From Candidatus Omnitrophota bacterium (lineage in GTDB: Bacteria; Omnitrophota; Gorgyraeia; Aquiviventales; Aquiviventaceae): a DNA stretch of 48,202 bases. Of the stretch, positions 32,420 to 40,926 are shown one piece after another (within the stretch, counting starts at the first letter, position 1; each line of letters opens with the position of its first letter). Position numbers and translations under genes: made by a program. The stretch covers positions 1-48,202 of the forward strand of contig JAHFGV010000008.1 of assembly GCA_023247255.1 (NCBI GenBank), given 5' to 3'. The notes below the pieces were generated by a model, which saw nothing but the letters and a program-made list of their open reading frames with translations, was not told the DNA's origin and made no database searches.

Positions 32420-33121
32420 ATGTCCCCGCTTACTCGACCCATGGATGTAGCGGCCATCGTCCCCGCCGCTGGCATTGGCCGTCGCCTGGGTACTCGGATT
32501 CAGAAGCCGTTTGTTCCACTCGGTGATCGTCCGTTGCTGGCCCATACGTTGGGGGCTCTCCAGAGCAGTCCGTTCATTCGATGGATTGCGCTTGTCGTCG
32601 AAGAATCCCAGCGCGAGCGTGCCACGGCCTTGTTGAAGCGTTATCGCATTACCAAAGCCCTCAGCCCCTGTGGCGGTGGGCCCTCGCGCGCTGCATCCGT
32701 TGCCCGCGGCTTTGCGATTCTACCGTCTGGGGCACGGTGGATTCTGGTGCACGATGGCGCGCGTCCTTGCCTCAACCAGAGGCTCATCCGAAAAGCGGTA
32801 CGCTTGAGTCTACGTTATGGGGCGGTCGCATGTGGATTGCCGGCCGCATCGACGGTCAAGGTTGCAGATCCGGATGCGAGGGTTCGTTTGACCCTAAAGC
32901 GAGAATCCTTGTGGTTCGTTCAAACCCCGCAGGTTTTTCGACGGGACTGGTTCGCCGAGACCTTAAGGCGTGTCGATCCATCAGGCGAAGCGTTTCCTGA
33001 CGATGCGGCCATGGTGGAATCAGCAGGATTTCCAGTCCGCATGATTCAAGGAGATCCATTGAATCTCAAGGTTACGACGAAAGAAGACCTGTGGTTGGCA
33101 GGAGCCATCCTCACAAAGTGA
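32420..33121 (+). CDS. ispD: 2-C-methyl-D-erythritol 4-phosphate cytidylyltransferase
   Basis: Third step of the MEP isoprenoid pathway: joins MEP and CTP to CDP-ME. Nucleotidyltransferase motifs are intact: VPAAGIGRRLG, GGGPSRAASV, LVHDGARP, PDDAAMVE and the C-terminal NLKVTTKEDLWLA. 233 residues is normal. A second in-frame ATG (MDVAAIVPAAG) seven codons in may be the true start, as the first codons lie directly against the MITE-like repeat. ispF follows four bases after the stop. Confidence 0.95.
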   Translation: MSPLTRPMDVAAIVPAAGIGRRLGTRIQKPFVPLGDRPLLAHTLGALQSSPFIRWIALVVEESQRERATALLKRYRITKALSPCGGGPSRAASVARGFAILPSGARWILVHDGARPCLNQRLIRKAVRLSLRYGAVACGLPAASTVKVADPDARVRLTLKRESLWFVQTPQVFRRDWFAETLRRVDPSGEAFPDDAAMVESAGFPVRMIQGDPLNLKVTTKEDLWLAGAILTK

Positions 33122-33134
33122 GTTCTTGTTGCAG

Positions 33135-33620
33135 ATGCGTATTGGCATCGGTTACGACGTTCATCGGTTTAACGGAAGGGGTCCGGTGAAATTGGGCGGT
33201 GTCGTGATTCCACACAGGCGTGGGCTTTCCGGTCATTCGGATGCGGATGTGCTTCTCCATGCTGTTGCCGATGCCCTCTTCGGTGCCGTTGGAGCGCCGG
33301 ATCTCGGTGAGCAATTTCCTCCGACTGACCCACGTACCCGCAAGGCGGATAGTCGGCAGTTCGTACGCGCGGCCTACGCGGCGATTTGCAAACAGGGCTG
33401 GACGGTCAGCAATCTCGACGCTACGGTGATTGCCGATACGCCTAAGCTGATCGGCTACAAGCGCCGGATGGCTCAAGCGATCAGCCGGTTGCTGAATATC
33501 GAGAGCTCACAAGTCTCTGTGAAGGCTAAGACGACCGAGGGGTTGGGCCATGGGAGAAGGGGGATTGCTGCGCAGGCTGTGGTGTTGTTGAAGCGCTCTC
33601 CAAAACGCAAGGGTCGTTGA
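33135..33620 (+). CDS. ispF: 2-C-methyl-D-erythritol 2,4-cyclodiphosphate synthase
   Basis: Fifth step of the MEP pathway. The 161-residue product starts [12 protein letters not shown] and contains the zinc and substrate residues [31 protein letters not shown] and [22 protein letters not shown] 33135 is chosen by family alignment; TTG codons at 33126 and 33129 are in frame upstream. The TGA overlaps the cysE ATG. Confidence 0.95.
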   Translation: MRIGIGYDVHRFNGRGPVKLGGVVIPHRRGLSGHSDADVLLHAVADALFGAVGAPDLGEQFPPTDPRTRKADSRQFVRAAYAAICKQGWTVSNLDATVIADTPKLIGYKRRMAQAISRLLNIESSQVSVKAKTTEGLGHGRRGIAAQAVVLLKRSPKRKGR

Positions 33621-34450
33621 TGTTTTTCTTCTACGTGCTGTTCTCTATAGGAATGACTCTGAGCGGCCTAGCGATCCTCATGGGTGGTGGGTTTATCTTT
33701 TATGCCATTACGGTCGTCATCGGGTTTCGGGCGGAGCTGAAGGCCTGCTTCGACCGGGATCCTGCCGCGCGCAGCACGCTCGAGGTCGTCCTGAACTATT
33801 CCGGTCTACAGGCCATCGTGGCCTATCGATTGGCCCATTTCTTGCAGCAGCTTCGCGTTCCCCTTCTTCCACGTCTGTTTATGTCTGGGGTGCGTTGGCT
33901 CACGGGGATTGAGATTCATCCATCAGCCAAGATCGGGCGGGGACTCTTCATCGATCACGGCATGGGGGTTGTGATTGGAGAAACAGCGCAGATTGGAAAC
34001 GATGTTACCCTCTTTCAAGGAGTGACCTTGGGAGGCACAGGGAAGGAAAAGGGCAAGCGCCATCCGAATATCGGCAATCGCGTCGTGATTGGCGCTGGTG
34101 CTAAGGTGTTGGGTAACATCACCATTGGCGATGATTCGATGATCGGGGCCAATGCCGTTGTGGTTCGCGATGTCCCAGCCCATTCCACCGTCGTCGGAGT
34201 TCCCGGGTATATCACCAAGATCCGGGGAGAGAGCGTACCCGCAACGACCTTAGACCACACGCACTTGCCAGATCCTTTAGCTGAGCGTATACGAAGGCTT
34301 CAGGGTGAGATCGAAGCGATGGAGAGGCATCTGCGTACCCAGCGTCTTTCGAGTCGGCCGTCCACTCACCATCCCTCTGGTGAGGGAGGTCGCGTTCAGC
34401 GAGAGGCCCCGCGCAGCGACGAGCATCCTGGGAAAAACCCTCATCCGTGA
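33620..34450 (+). CDS. cysE: serine O-acetyltransferase
   Basis: CysE makes O-acetylserine, the precursor of cysteine. Seen: left-handed beta-helix hexapeptide repeats (about 85-190; [59 protein letters not shown]), the histidines of the active site, and a [11 protein letters not shown] end. An N-terminal membrane segment (2-33) is unusual for the family. The 276 residues are longer than the 220-245 of the short form because of a tail (about 240-276) encoded in part by repeats (CTCTGGTGAGGGAGG and the CTGAAAAACCCTCA family). cysS follows, so cysteine is made and charged from one operon. Confidence 0.92.
   Translation: MFFFYVLFSIGMTLSGLAILMGGGFIFYAITVVIGFRAELKACFDRDPAARSTLEVVLNYSGLQAIVAYRLAHFLQQLRVPLLPRLFMSGVRWLTGIEIHPSAKIGRGLFIDHGMGVVIGETAQIGNDVTLFQGVTLGGTGKEKGKRHPNIGNRVVIGAGAKVLGNITIGDDSMIGANAVVVRDVPAHSTVVGVPGYITKIRGESVPATTLDHTHLPDPLAERIRRLQGEIEAMERHLRTQRLSSRPSTHHPSGEGGRVQREAPRSDEHPGKNPHP
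34423..34443 (+). repeat. degenerate CTGAAAAACCCTCA-type repeat in the cysE tail
   Basis: GCATCCTGGGAAAAACCCTCA matches the reverse complement of the element before murJ (3509-3530) with few changes. It encodes the end of CysE (HPGKNPHP). Confidence 0.55.
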
Positions 34451-34482
34451 CAGCGAGAGCAGCAGGGATAGCGGGAACAGCC

Positions 34483-36015
34483 GTGTTACGCCTCTACAAT
34501 ACCCTCAGCCGCAGCATCGAAGACTTTAAGCCGCTTGAGTCTAAGAAGGTTTCAATATATGTCTGCGGCCCGACGGTCTATGATGTTCCCCACATCGGAC
34601 ATGCACGATCGGCCTATTGCTTTGATGTCCTTCGGCGCACCCTCCAATTCAAGGGCTATGAAGTGCGCTTCGTGCGCAACGTGACGGATGTGGACGACAA
34701 AATCATCCAAAAGGCTAGAGAGGAGTTAGGGGCAAGGAGCGAGGGGCAAGGGGAGGGGGATCTCAAAGCGAAGTGCAAGGAAGTGGCCGAGCGATACCTC
34801 AAGGGGTACCACGAGGCCATGGATCGGCTTGACATCCGACGGCCGGATATTGAGCCGAAAGCGACGGAACACGTCGTTCCCACGATGACGGACTTGGTTG
34901 GGAAGCTGCTCGTATCGGGATCCGCTTATGAGGCCGAGGGAGACGTTTACTTTGCGGTACGCCATTCTCCCGAATATGGGCGACTCTCCAACCGTTCTAT
35001 CGACGAGTTACAGGCAGGTGCGCGTGTCGAGCCCGGAGAGCACAAACGGGATCCTCTGGATTTTGCTTTATGGAAGGCAGCCAAGTCCGATGAGCCCTTC
35101 TGGAAAAGTCCCTGGGGATATGGACGTCCGGGTTGGCACATCGAATGTTCCGCGATGAGCACGAAGTATCTCGGCGATACTTTCGATATTCATGGAGGTG
35201 GTCTAGACCTCATCTTCCCCCACCATGAAAATGAGATCGCCCAATCGATAGCTGCTGGCAAACCCTTCGCCAAATATTGGATCCACCACGGCCTCTTAAC
35301 TGTGGGCGGCGAAAAGATGTCCAAATCCCTGGGAAACACCATTACCGTAGATCGAGCATTGACGGATTCCCAGGGAAAGGGTGATACGCTCAAAGTCTTT
35401 TTTCTCAGCACGCATTATCGCAGTCCTATAGACTACAATCTGCAGCAAGTACAGGCCGCCTATGCTCGCTGGTCGAACTTCAACCAGCTATTTAGTTATG
35501 CTGAGATTGAAAACAAGCATGTGAAGCAGCGTGAGTCTGCAGTGAGGGGCAAAATCTCATTGTCGCCGGCACTCGCTAAGGGGCTAAAGGGGATTGAGGA
35601 CAAGTTCGATGGCGCGATGGCTAACGATCTCAATACCCCGCAAGCCTTGGCGTCTCTCGATGAAATCGTTGTCTTCGCAAACAAACTGCGTCGCCAGGTT
35701 ACTGAATTAGAGCAGAGTGGAAAGCCCGTTGATGAAGGGCAGTATCAGCAGACGAGGGATGACTCTGCCTTGGGTGTCGTGGCAGCGAAAGAGCTTCTAC
35801 TACGGCTTGGCCGGGAGGTTTTCGGCTTGTTCACTGAGTACGCGGAGAGCCCTGTTGAGCTGAGCCCGCAGCAAAAGGCCAAGCTACGCGAGCGGGAAGA
35901 GGCCAGGACACGAAAAGACTTTCGGACTGCCGATCGCATTCGGCAGGAACTGCAGGCGGAAGGATGGATCATTGAGGATAGGCTTGGTAAGCCTGACGTG
36001 AGGCGCAAGCAATGA
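34483..36015 (+). CDS. cysS: cysteinyl-tRNA synthetase
   Basis: A class I synthetase: HIGH motif as PHIGHAR, KMSKS as EKMSKSLGN, zinc ligands in [15 protein letters not shown] and FPHHENE, and a C-terminal DALR helical domain. The family normally starts [10 protein letters not shown], which fits the GTG at 34483; a GTG at 34447 overlapping the cysE stop would add 12 residues. A 35-bp GGGGCAA-type heptad array encodes an insert [15 protein letters not shown] between [11 protein letters not shown] and KCKEVAERY, in the connective region. All catalytic motifs are intact. Confidence 0.95.
   Translation: MLRLYNTLSRSIEDFKPLESKKVSIYVCGPTVYDVPHIGHARSAYCFDVLRRTLQFKGYEVRFVRNVTDVDDKIIQKAREELGARSEGQGEGDLKAKCKEVAERYLKGYHEAMDRLDIRRPDIEPKATEHVVPTMTDLVGKLLVSGSAYEAEGDVYFAVRHSPEYGRLSNRSIDELQAGARVEPGEHKRDPLDFALWKAAKSDEPFWKSPWGYGRPGWHIECSAMSTKYLGDTFDIHGGGLDLIFPHHENEIAQSIAAGKPFAKYWIHHGLLTVGGEKMSKSLGNTITVDRALTDSQGKGDTLKVFFLSTHYRSPIDYNLQQVQAAYARWSNFNQLFSYAEIENKHVKQRESAVRGKISLSPALAKGLKGIEDKFDGAMANDLNTPQALASLDEIVVFANKLRRQVTELEQSGKPVDEGQYQQTRDDSALGVVAAKELLLRLGREVFGLFTEYAESPVELSPQQKAKLREREEARTRKDFRTADRIRQELQAEGWIIEDRLGKPDVRRKQ
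34726..34760 (+). repeat. five heptads inside cysS
   Basis: TTAGGGG CAAGGAG CGAGGGG CAAGGGG AGGGGGA, translated in frame in CysRS. Same unit family as the arrays in lnt. Confidence 0.75.
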
Positions 36016-36035
36016 AGTACGATTGAATTATTCCC

Positions 36036-36707
36036 ATGCCTCACGCCCCTCGTCCCCTGTCCCCAAGGAAAGGTTTCTTCATCACCCTCGAAGGTCCCGA
36101 GGGCTCAGGCAAATCGAGTCAGGGACGGTGGTTGGTCAGGCGTTTACGACGGGCGGGCTACGCTGTCGTAGGATTGCGTGATCCAGGCTCGACAAACCTG
36201 GGACGAGCTCTGCGACGCATTCTGCTCCATCGGAAAGAGGATATGTCTGCACTCATGGAGGCGCTTCTGTTTATCGGGGCTCGCGTGCAGTTGGTGGAAG
36301 AGCACATCCAACCCGCGCTGGAGCAGGGAAAGATCGTCGTCTGCGACCGGTTCCATGATTCAACCGTGGCTTATCAAGGATTCGGCGCAGGCTTGGACGT
36401 GAACTGGCTCGATGCGCTGGGACGCAGAGCCATTCGGGATATTACGCCTACGCTGACCCTCTTGTTGGATCTTCCGACGGAACAAGGCTTCAAGCGCTTG
36501 CGTCACAGCCATGACCGCATGGAGCGTAAAACGAGGGCGTTCCACCGCAGTGTCCGTCAAGGTTATTTGCAGCTTGCCAAGCGCGAGCCTAAGCGTTTTA
36601 TGATCATCAACGCTGCACAACCTGCCTCACAGGTTCGTGCACAACTGGAGGAAGTGGTGCTGAAATACCTCAAGTGCAAAAGTTTTTCACTAGTCACTAG
36701 TCACTGA
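36036..36707 (+). CDS. tmk: thymidylate kinase
   Basis: Tmk phosphorylates dTMP to dTDP. The 223-residue product has the P-loop EGPEGSGKSSQ (about 20-30), DRF (CDRFHDSTVAYQG) and the LID RLRHSHDRMERK. Both ends are repeat-derived: residues 3-10 lie over CCCCTCG TCCCCTG TCCCCAA heptads (36048-36068), and the last residues SFSLVTSH come from CACTAGT heptads. holB follows 18 bp downstream, a common tmk-holB pair. Confidence 0.94.
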   Translation: MPHAPRPLSPRKGFFITLEGPEGSGKSSQGRWLVRRLRRAGYAVVGLRDPGSTNLGRALRRILLHRKEDMSALMEALLFIGARVQLVEEHIQPALEQGKIVVCDRFHDSTVAYQGFGAGLDVNWLDALGRRAIRDITPTLTLLLDLPTEQGFKRLRHSHDRMERKTRAFHRSVRQGYLQLAKREPKRFMIINAAQPASQVRAQLEEVVLKYLKCKSFSLVTSH

Positions 36708-36720
36708 TCACTGGTCACTC
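36686..36720. repeat. five CACTAGT-type heptads across the tmk stop
   Basis: TTCACTA GTCACTA GTCACTG ATCACTG GTCACTC. The tmk TGA (36705-36707) lies inside the array, so the last eight residues of Tmk are repeat-encoded. The array ends five bases before the holB ATG. Confidence 0.9.
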
Positions 36721-36725
36721 TCTTT

Positions 36726-37703
36726 ATGGCTTGGGACTCTATCATCGGACAGGAATTGGCGAAGCGAATCTTGCAGGAGCATTTGGCAACTGCAAGGGTG
36801 GCGCAAGCCTATCTGTTGGCTGGTCCGGAAGGGGTAGGTAAGCGTCTGCTTGCGTTGGAGATGGCCAAGGCGTTAAACTGCGCCTTGCAGGCTTCAGAGG
36901 CTTGTGATGCTTGTCATTCGTGTGTGTCGATTGCGCGCGGCGTCCATCCGGACGTGCACGGATTGAGTGTTGAAGCAGACGCAGATAGGATTAAGATCGA
37001 CGCGGTGCGCCAGATGCTGAGCCGGATTGCGCTACGCCCATTCAATGCGAATGTGTCAGTCGTGATTCTGGATGGGGTGGAACGTCTGACGGAAGAAGCC
37101 GCCAATGCGTTGCTCAAGTCATTGGAAGAGCCTCCCGCCCATGCCCGGTTTATTTTGATTACGTCTGTTCTGTCTGGTTGTCTACCGACGATTGTGTCCC
37201 GTTGCCAGATCATTCGGTGTCCGGGTCTGAATCCACAAATCGTGGCGGAGTTTCTAAAAGGACATTCGTGCGATGAAAAGACAGCCGGGTATCTGTCGGT
37301 TTTGTCTTGTGGGAGCCTGTCCCGGGCCATGGCTTGGGCGAGTGAATGGGAGGGCTACCAACGTTTACTTGCGCGCTTTGAGGCCACAGGGCCGTCTGTG
37401 TGGCTTGAGGAAAAGTTACCTGAAACGCGCAAAGATCTGACCTGGGCTTTGGATGGCATGGTGATGTGGTTACGCGATGTGGCTTTTGTCGCAAGCGATG
37501 GTGCGTCATGGGTGCTGCACGCGGATCGGGCCAAGGTGCTTGACGAACAGGCGCAGTCCATGGATGTGGATCTGTGCGTGGAAACGGCATTTCAGCTTCT
37601 GGCTCTGCGCGAATCGTTGGAGCAGTTCGTCAGTCCGCGTCTGGTCGCCACTCTCGCACGCGAGCAATGGCTCTGCCTTTTGACTGGGCTTTTGCAAAAA
37701 TAG
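36726..37703 (+). CDS. holB: DNA polymerase III subunit delta prime
   Basis: Clamp-loader AAA subunit of 325 residues: P-loop GPEGVGKR, zinc module with four cysteines (CALQASEACDACHSC), VVILDGVERLTEEAANALLKSLEEP, sensor SRCQ. Delta prime is usually catalytically inert yet keeps a P-loop in many phyla. The last six residues TGLLQK and the TAG stop are supplied by the left end of a MITE-like element (ACTGGGCTTTTGCAAAA), so the original C-terminus may have been lost or replaced. Confidence 0.93.
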   Translation: MAWDSIIGQELAKRILQEHLATARVAQAYLLAGPEGVGKRLLALEMAKALNCALQASEACDACHSCVSIARGVHPDVHGLSVEADADRIKIDAVRQMLSRIALRPFNANVSVVILDGVERLTEEAANALLKSLEEPPAHARFILITSVLSGCLPTIVSRCQIIRCPGLNPQIVAEFLKGHSCDEKTAGYLSVLSCGSLSRAMAWASEWEGYQRLLARFEATGPSVWLEEKLPETRKDLTWALDGMVMWLRDVAFVASDGASWVLHADRAKVLDEQAQSMDVDLCVETAFQLLALRESLEQFVSPRLVATLAREQWLCLLTGLLQK

Positions 37704-37999
37704 CCAACGCGTCGACCGAGTGTTGTGTCCTATTCCAAGAGAAGTAAGGAGGATTGTGTCATGTTTCATGAGTCATGTGTCATGAAAGGCTGTTTCATGT
37801 GTTATGTGTCATGAGTCATGGAAAGAAAAAGGAGCACTTTGGCCATGCCTGATATGCCTGTTTATTTTCTGCTTTTTCATGACACATAACACATGACTCA
37901 TGACACAGACGTGAGTGCTGCATTAGAACCATAATCCACTTTCTTCTTGGCCCTTGGCCACTTGGCCACTAATCTCGATGCATTTTGCAAAACCTCAGT
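37683..37999. mobile_element. MITE-like element with TTTTGCAAAA terminal repeats, long copy
   Basis: Left end ACTGGGCTTTTGCAAAA (37683-37699) lies inside the holB 3' end; right end TTTTGCAAAACCTCAGT (37983-37999). The interior is as in the other copies, plus an extra AACCATAATCCACTTTCTTC and TTGGCCACTTGGCCAC segment shared with the copy before lnt. This fills the gap before metG with no gene inside. Confidence 0.85.
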
Positions 38000-38019
38000 T
38001 TTGAGTGAGAGTAAGCACG

Positions 38020-38047
38020 ATTCGTGACTCGTGATCCGCGACTCGTC
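38020..38047. repeat. four ACTCGTG heptads before metG
   Basis: ATTCGTG ACTCGTG ATCCGCG ACTCGTC, lying between the MITE-like element and the metG start. Confidence 0.7.
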
Positions 38048-38070
38048 GCTGGCATACTAACGAGACGGCA

Positions 38071-39669
38071 ATGTCTAAAACATTCTTTATCACGACGCCT
38101 CTTTACTACGTCAACGCAGCCCCTCACATCGGGCACTCGTATACGAATGTGGCTGCAGATTGTTTGGCCCGTTACCATCGGCTGAAGGCTCAGGAGGTGT
38201 TTCTATTGACCGGGACCGATGAGCACGGTCAGAAGATCGAACAAGCGGCGAAGGAATCAGGAAAGTCGCCTCAGGTGTTTGTCGATGAGGTGGTCGAGCG
38301 CTTCCAGTCGTTATGGGCCACGTTACAGATTTCTTACGATGATTTTATCCGCACGACTCAGGCCCGGCACGTACGAGCGGTCAAGGTGATCCTGAGCCGT
38401 TTGCATGACGCGGGGAAGCTCAAACGGACCACCTACCAGGGTTGGTATTGCACCCCGGATGAGACGTTTTGGACCGAGGAGGAATTGCGGCAGCTTAAAG
38501 CCAATCCGCAGGGTCCTGTGTGTCCGTCCTGCCAACGGGTCCTTGAGCCGACTCGCGAAGAGGGCTGGTATCTACCGCTGCGTCAGTCGCAGGAGTGGTT
38601 GAGGACGTTCGTCAAGGCGCATCCCACATTTGTCCGGCCACAGACTCGCTACAACGAACTACTCAGCCTTCTGGAGCAGCCTTTGCCGGAATACCTCTGT
38701 ATCACCCGTCCCAAACGGCGGGTGGGTTGGGGAATCCCTGTTCCTTTTAGCGAGGATCATGTAACCTATGTATGGTTTGACGCTTTGCTGAACTACATAA
38801 CCGTTGTTGGATTCGTGGACGATCCGGCGCGCTTTGCTCAGTTTTGGCCTGCGGACGTGCATCTGATTGGCAAAGACATTCTGCGCCACCACGCCGTCTA
38901 TTGGCCGATCATGCTCCACACCCTCGGCTTCTCGGATGACCAAATGCCTCGGACGATCGTCGCGCACGGCTGGTGGAAAGTCGACGAGCAGAAAATGTCG
39001 AAGTCCTTGGGTAACATTGTCAATCCGCAGGCAATCGTCACGCAATTACTCCAGGGCCAGCCCCATGCTGCTGATGTCTACCGGTATTTTCTGCTGCGGG
39101 ATGTTCCCTTTGGGCAGGATGGCAGTTTCTCGCAAGACGCGATCCTGGCTCGGCTTCAGGCAGACTTGGCCAACGATTTGGGAAATCTCGTCCATCGCAC
39201 CCTGTCGATGATCACGCGCTATTGCGCCGGTCGTATTCCGCGGATGGCTTCCGTAGGTTGTGCGGTAGATGATGCTGCTCTCCAGCACTCTACGGTGGGA
39301 CTTGGCACTGTGGTCGATGAGGCAATGGCTCGGTTGGAATTTTCGGTCGCCCTTGATGCCATCATGCGAGTTGTCGGGCAAGCGAATCGTTACCTGGAAT
39401 CACAGGCGCCGTGGCAGCTGAGTAAGGAAGGCCAAAAGAGTCGGCTGGAAAGCGTGCTGCGTATCGCAGCCGAAGTGCTTCGCGTGGTGTCGATTCATTT
39501 GGAACCGTTTATGCCATCAGTCTCTGAAGCGATAAGGACACAATTAGGCTGCGGGCAGCTTTATCGATGGATCGATGGCACCGTCTGGCCTGGGTTGCCG
39601 GACGCTCAGGCGATTGGAAAACCTTCTGCATTGTTTCCTCTGTCCCGCAGCTGTGGAGTTTCCGGATGA
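38071..39669 (+). CDS. metG: methionyl-tRNA synthetase
   Basis: A 532-residue class I synthetase with HIGH motif (APHIGHSYTNVAAD), the connective peptide with cysteines CTPDETFWTEEEL and CPSCQRV (one knuckle, type 2 form), SRPKRRVGWGIPVP-type block (ITRPKRRVGWGIP), WFDALLNYI and KMSKS ([10 protein letters not shown]). The C-terminal anticodon-binding helical domain follows; there is no Trbp111/EMAP-like tRNA-binding extension. Its stop overlaps the next gene start as ATGA. Confidence 0.96.
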   Translation: MSKTFFITTPLYYVNAAPHIGHSYTNVAADCLARYHRLKAQEVFLLTGTDEHGQKIEQAAKESGKSPQVFVDEVVERFQSLWATLQISYDDFIRTTQARHVRAVKVILSRLHDAGKLKRTTYQGWYCTPDETFWTEEELRQLKANPQGPVCPSCQRVLEPTREEGWYLPLRQSQEWLRTFVKAHPTFVRPQTRYNELLSLLEQPLPEYLCITRPKRRVGWGIPVPFSEDHVTYVWFDALLNYITVVGFVDDPARFAQFWPADVHLIGKDILRHHAVYWPIMLHTLGFSDDQMPRTIVAHGWWKVDEQKMSKSLGNIVNPQAIVTQLLQGQPHAADVYRYFLLRDVPFGQDGSFSQDAILARLQADLANDLGNLVHRTLSMITRYCAGRIPRMASVGCAVDDAALQHSTVGLGTVVDEAMARLEFSVALDAIMRVVGQANRYLESQAPWQLSKEGQKSRLESVLRIAAEVLRVVSIHLEPFMPSVSEAIRTQLGCGQLYRWIDGTVWPGLPDAQAIGKPSALFPLSRSCGVSG

Positions 39670-40706
39670 TTCCCCAGTTGCTTCGTGGTAAAGCGATCTA
39701 CGTCGGGTTGGCTTTACTCAGCGTCTTTCTGGTGCTCTGGGCCGCGCGCACGGGTTCCCTGATGGGAGATCACATCCCCACGCCACCGTCGGTTCAGGGC
39801 ATGGATCTGTCGTGGCCGGAGCCGATGGATGCGAATACAATGAAAGATTATTTATTGCATCGTCCGTTGCTGGCAATGATGTGGGGGATATCGATGGTGG
39901 TGCTTGCCGGATTGTCACTGTCCGGTTTTGCTTTGACCTTATGGTTTTGCAAGACCGGACAGATTTTCCGAATCTGGCGTGTGCCCATGCATCCGCCTCC
40001 CCGATGGTCGTTCGGAGAAATCGCACGGATTGCGCTTTTGGCTGTGTTTGCGGCTGTTTGGTTACCGGCGCTGCGCGTCTCGCTGCTTGTCATGTGGCCG
40101 AGCTCGAAATTGGATCTCAATCTCTGGATAGTGATTTCCATGCTCTTTTTGGATCTGTGGGTGGTCGCCATGATTTTGGTCTTCGCAGAAGGCAAGCGGG
40201 GTTCCCGGTGGGAGACATTGGGGTTATCCCGAGCGCATCTGAGGTCTTCATTGACAGAAGGATTTCGCAGCTATGTCACGGTTTTTCCATGGTTGCTTTT
40301 GCTTTTGTTTTTGGTGACGGAGTTGGCGCGGCTGTTTGGATTTCAACCACCCCTTGAGCCGATTCATCAGTTGATATTCCATGAGCAGCGGACGCTGGTT
40401 CTAGGACTGACTATGGTCTTAGCCTGTTTGGTTGGCCCTGCGGCTGAAGAGATGTTCTTTCGAGGGGTGGTCTACGCCGTGATTCGCCGATATGCCTCGC
40501 GGGGATTGGGTATCTTCGTCAGTGGGTGCCTTTTTGCGCTCATCCATACGAATGTGTTGGGTTTTTTGCCGATCATGGCTCTGGGGTGTCTATTGGCCTA
40601 TCTTTATGAACGCACCGGTTCCTTGATCAGCCCGATCGCCGTGCACATTTTTCACAACGCTGTCCTGATGGGAGTGTCGATGGTGTTTCGGGGCTTAGTG
40701 AAGTGA
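39666..40706 (+). CDS. CPBP-family intramembrane metalloprotease
   Basis: A 346-residue polytopic protein with about eight hydrophobic segments. The C-terminal Abi/CPBP (Rce1-like) domain shows motif 1 AAEEMFFRGVVYAV, motif 2 FALIHTNVLG and motif 3 HIFHNAV, the presumed zinc-dependent glutamyl/metal protease site. Substrate unknown. ATG 39666 overlaps the metG stop. Followed by a heptad palindrome, then thiL. Confidence 0.88.
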   Translation: MIPQLLRGKAIYVGLALLSVFLVLWAARTGSLMGDHIPTPPSVQGMDLSWPEPMDANTMKDYLLHRPLLAMMWGISMVVLAGLSLSGFALTLWFCKTGQIFRIWRVPMHPPPRWSFGEIARIALLAVFAAVWLPALRVSLLVMWPSSKLDLNLWIVISMLFLDLWVVAMILVFAEGKRGSRWETLGLSRAHLRSSLTEGFRSYVTVFPWLLLLLFLVTELARLFGFQPPLEPIHQLIFHEQRTLVLGLTMVLACLVGPAAEEMFFRGVVYAVIRRYASRGLGIFVSGCLFALIHTNVLGFLPIMALGCLLAYLYERTGSLISPIAVHIFHNAVLMGVSMVFRGLVK

Positions 40707-40712
40707 GCGCGT

Positions 40713-40830
40713 TAGGATGCTGAAAAACTCGTCTTGGCTCTAGGCTGAGATAATTTTCGATTGTAGATTCTCGATTGTCGATTGGAAAACACAACAAATC
40801 GACAATCGAAGATTGACAATCGACAATTCG
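40713..40830. repeat. CTGAAAAACCCTCA-type element followed by GATTGTC/CAATCGA palindrome
   Basis: 40713-40745 is an inverted, diverged copy of the composite element before murJ (GGATGCTGAAAAACTC then CTCTAGGCTGAG). 40759-40830 is the third copy of the heptad palindrome: GATTGTA GATTCTC GATTGTC, then CAATCGA AGATTGA CAATCGA CAATTCG. The rest up to 40926 holds no gene. Confidence 0.8.
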
Positions 40831-40926
40831 TTGGGCCTATGTTTCCAGCCAAAAACCCCGTGCCCCACATCGTCAGCTTTGAGCGAAGGGACGTTTTTCC
40901 GCAGCCGGCTACGGTGTAGATGCTAA

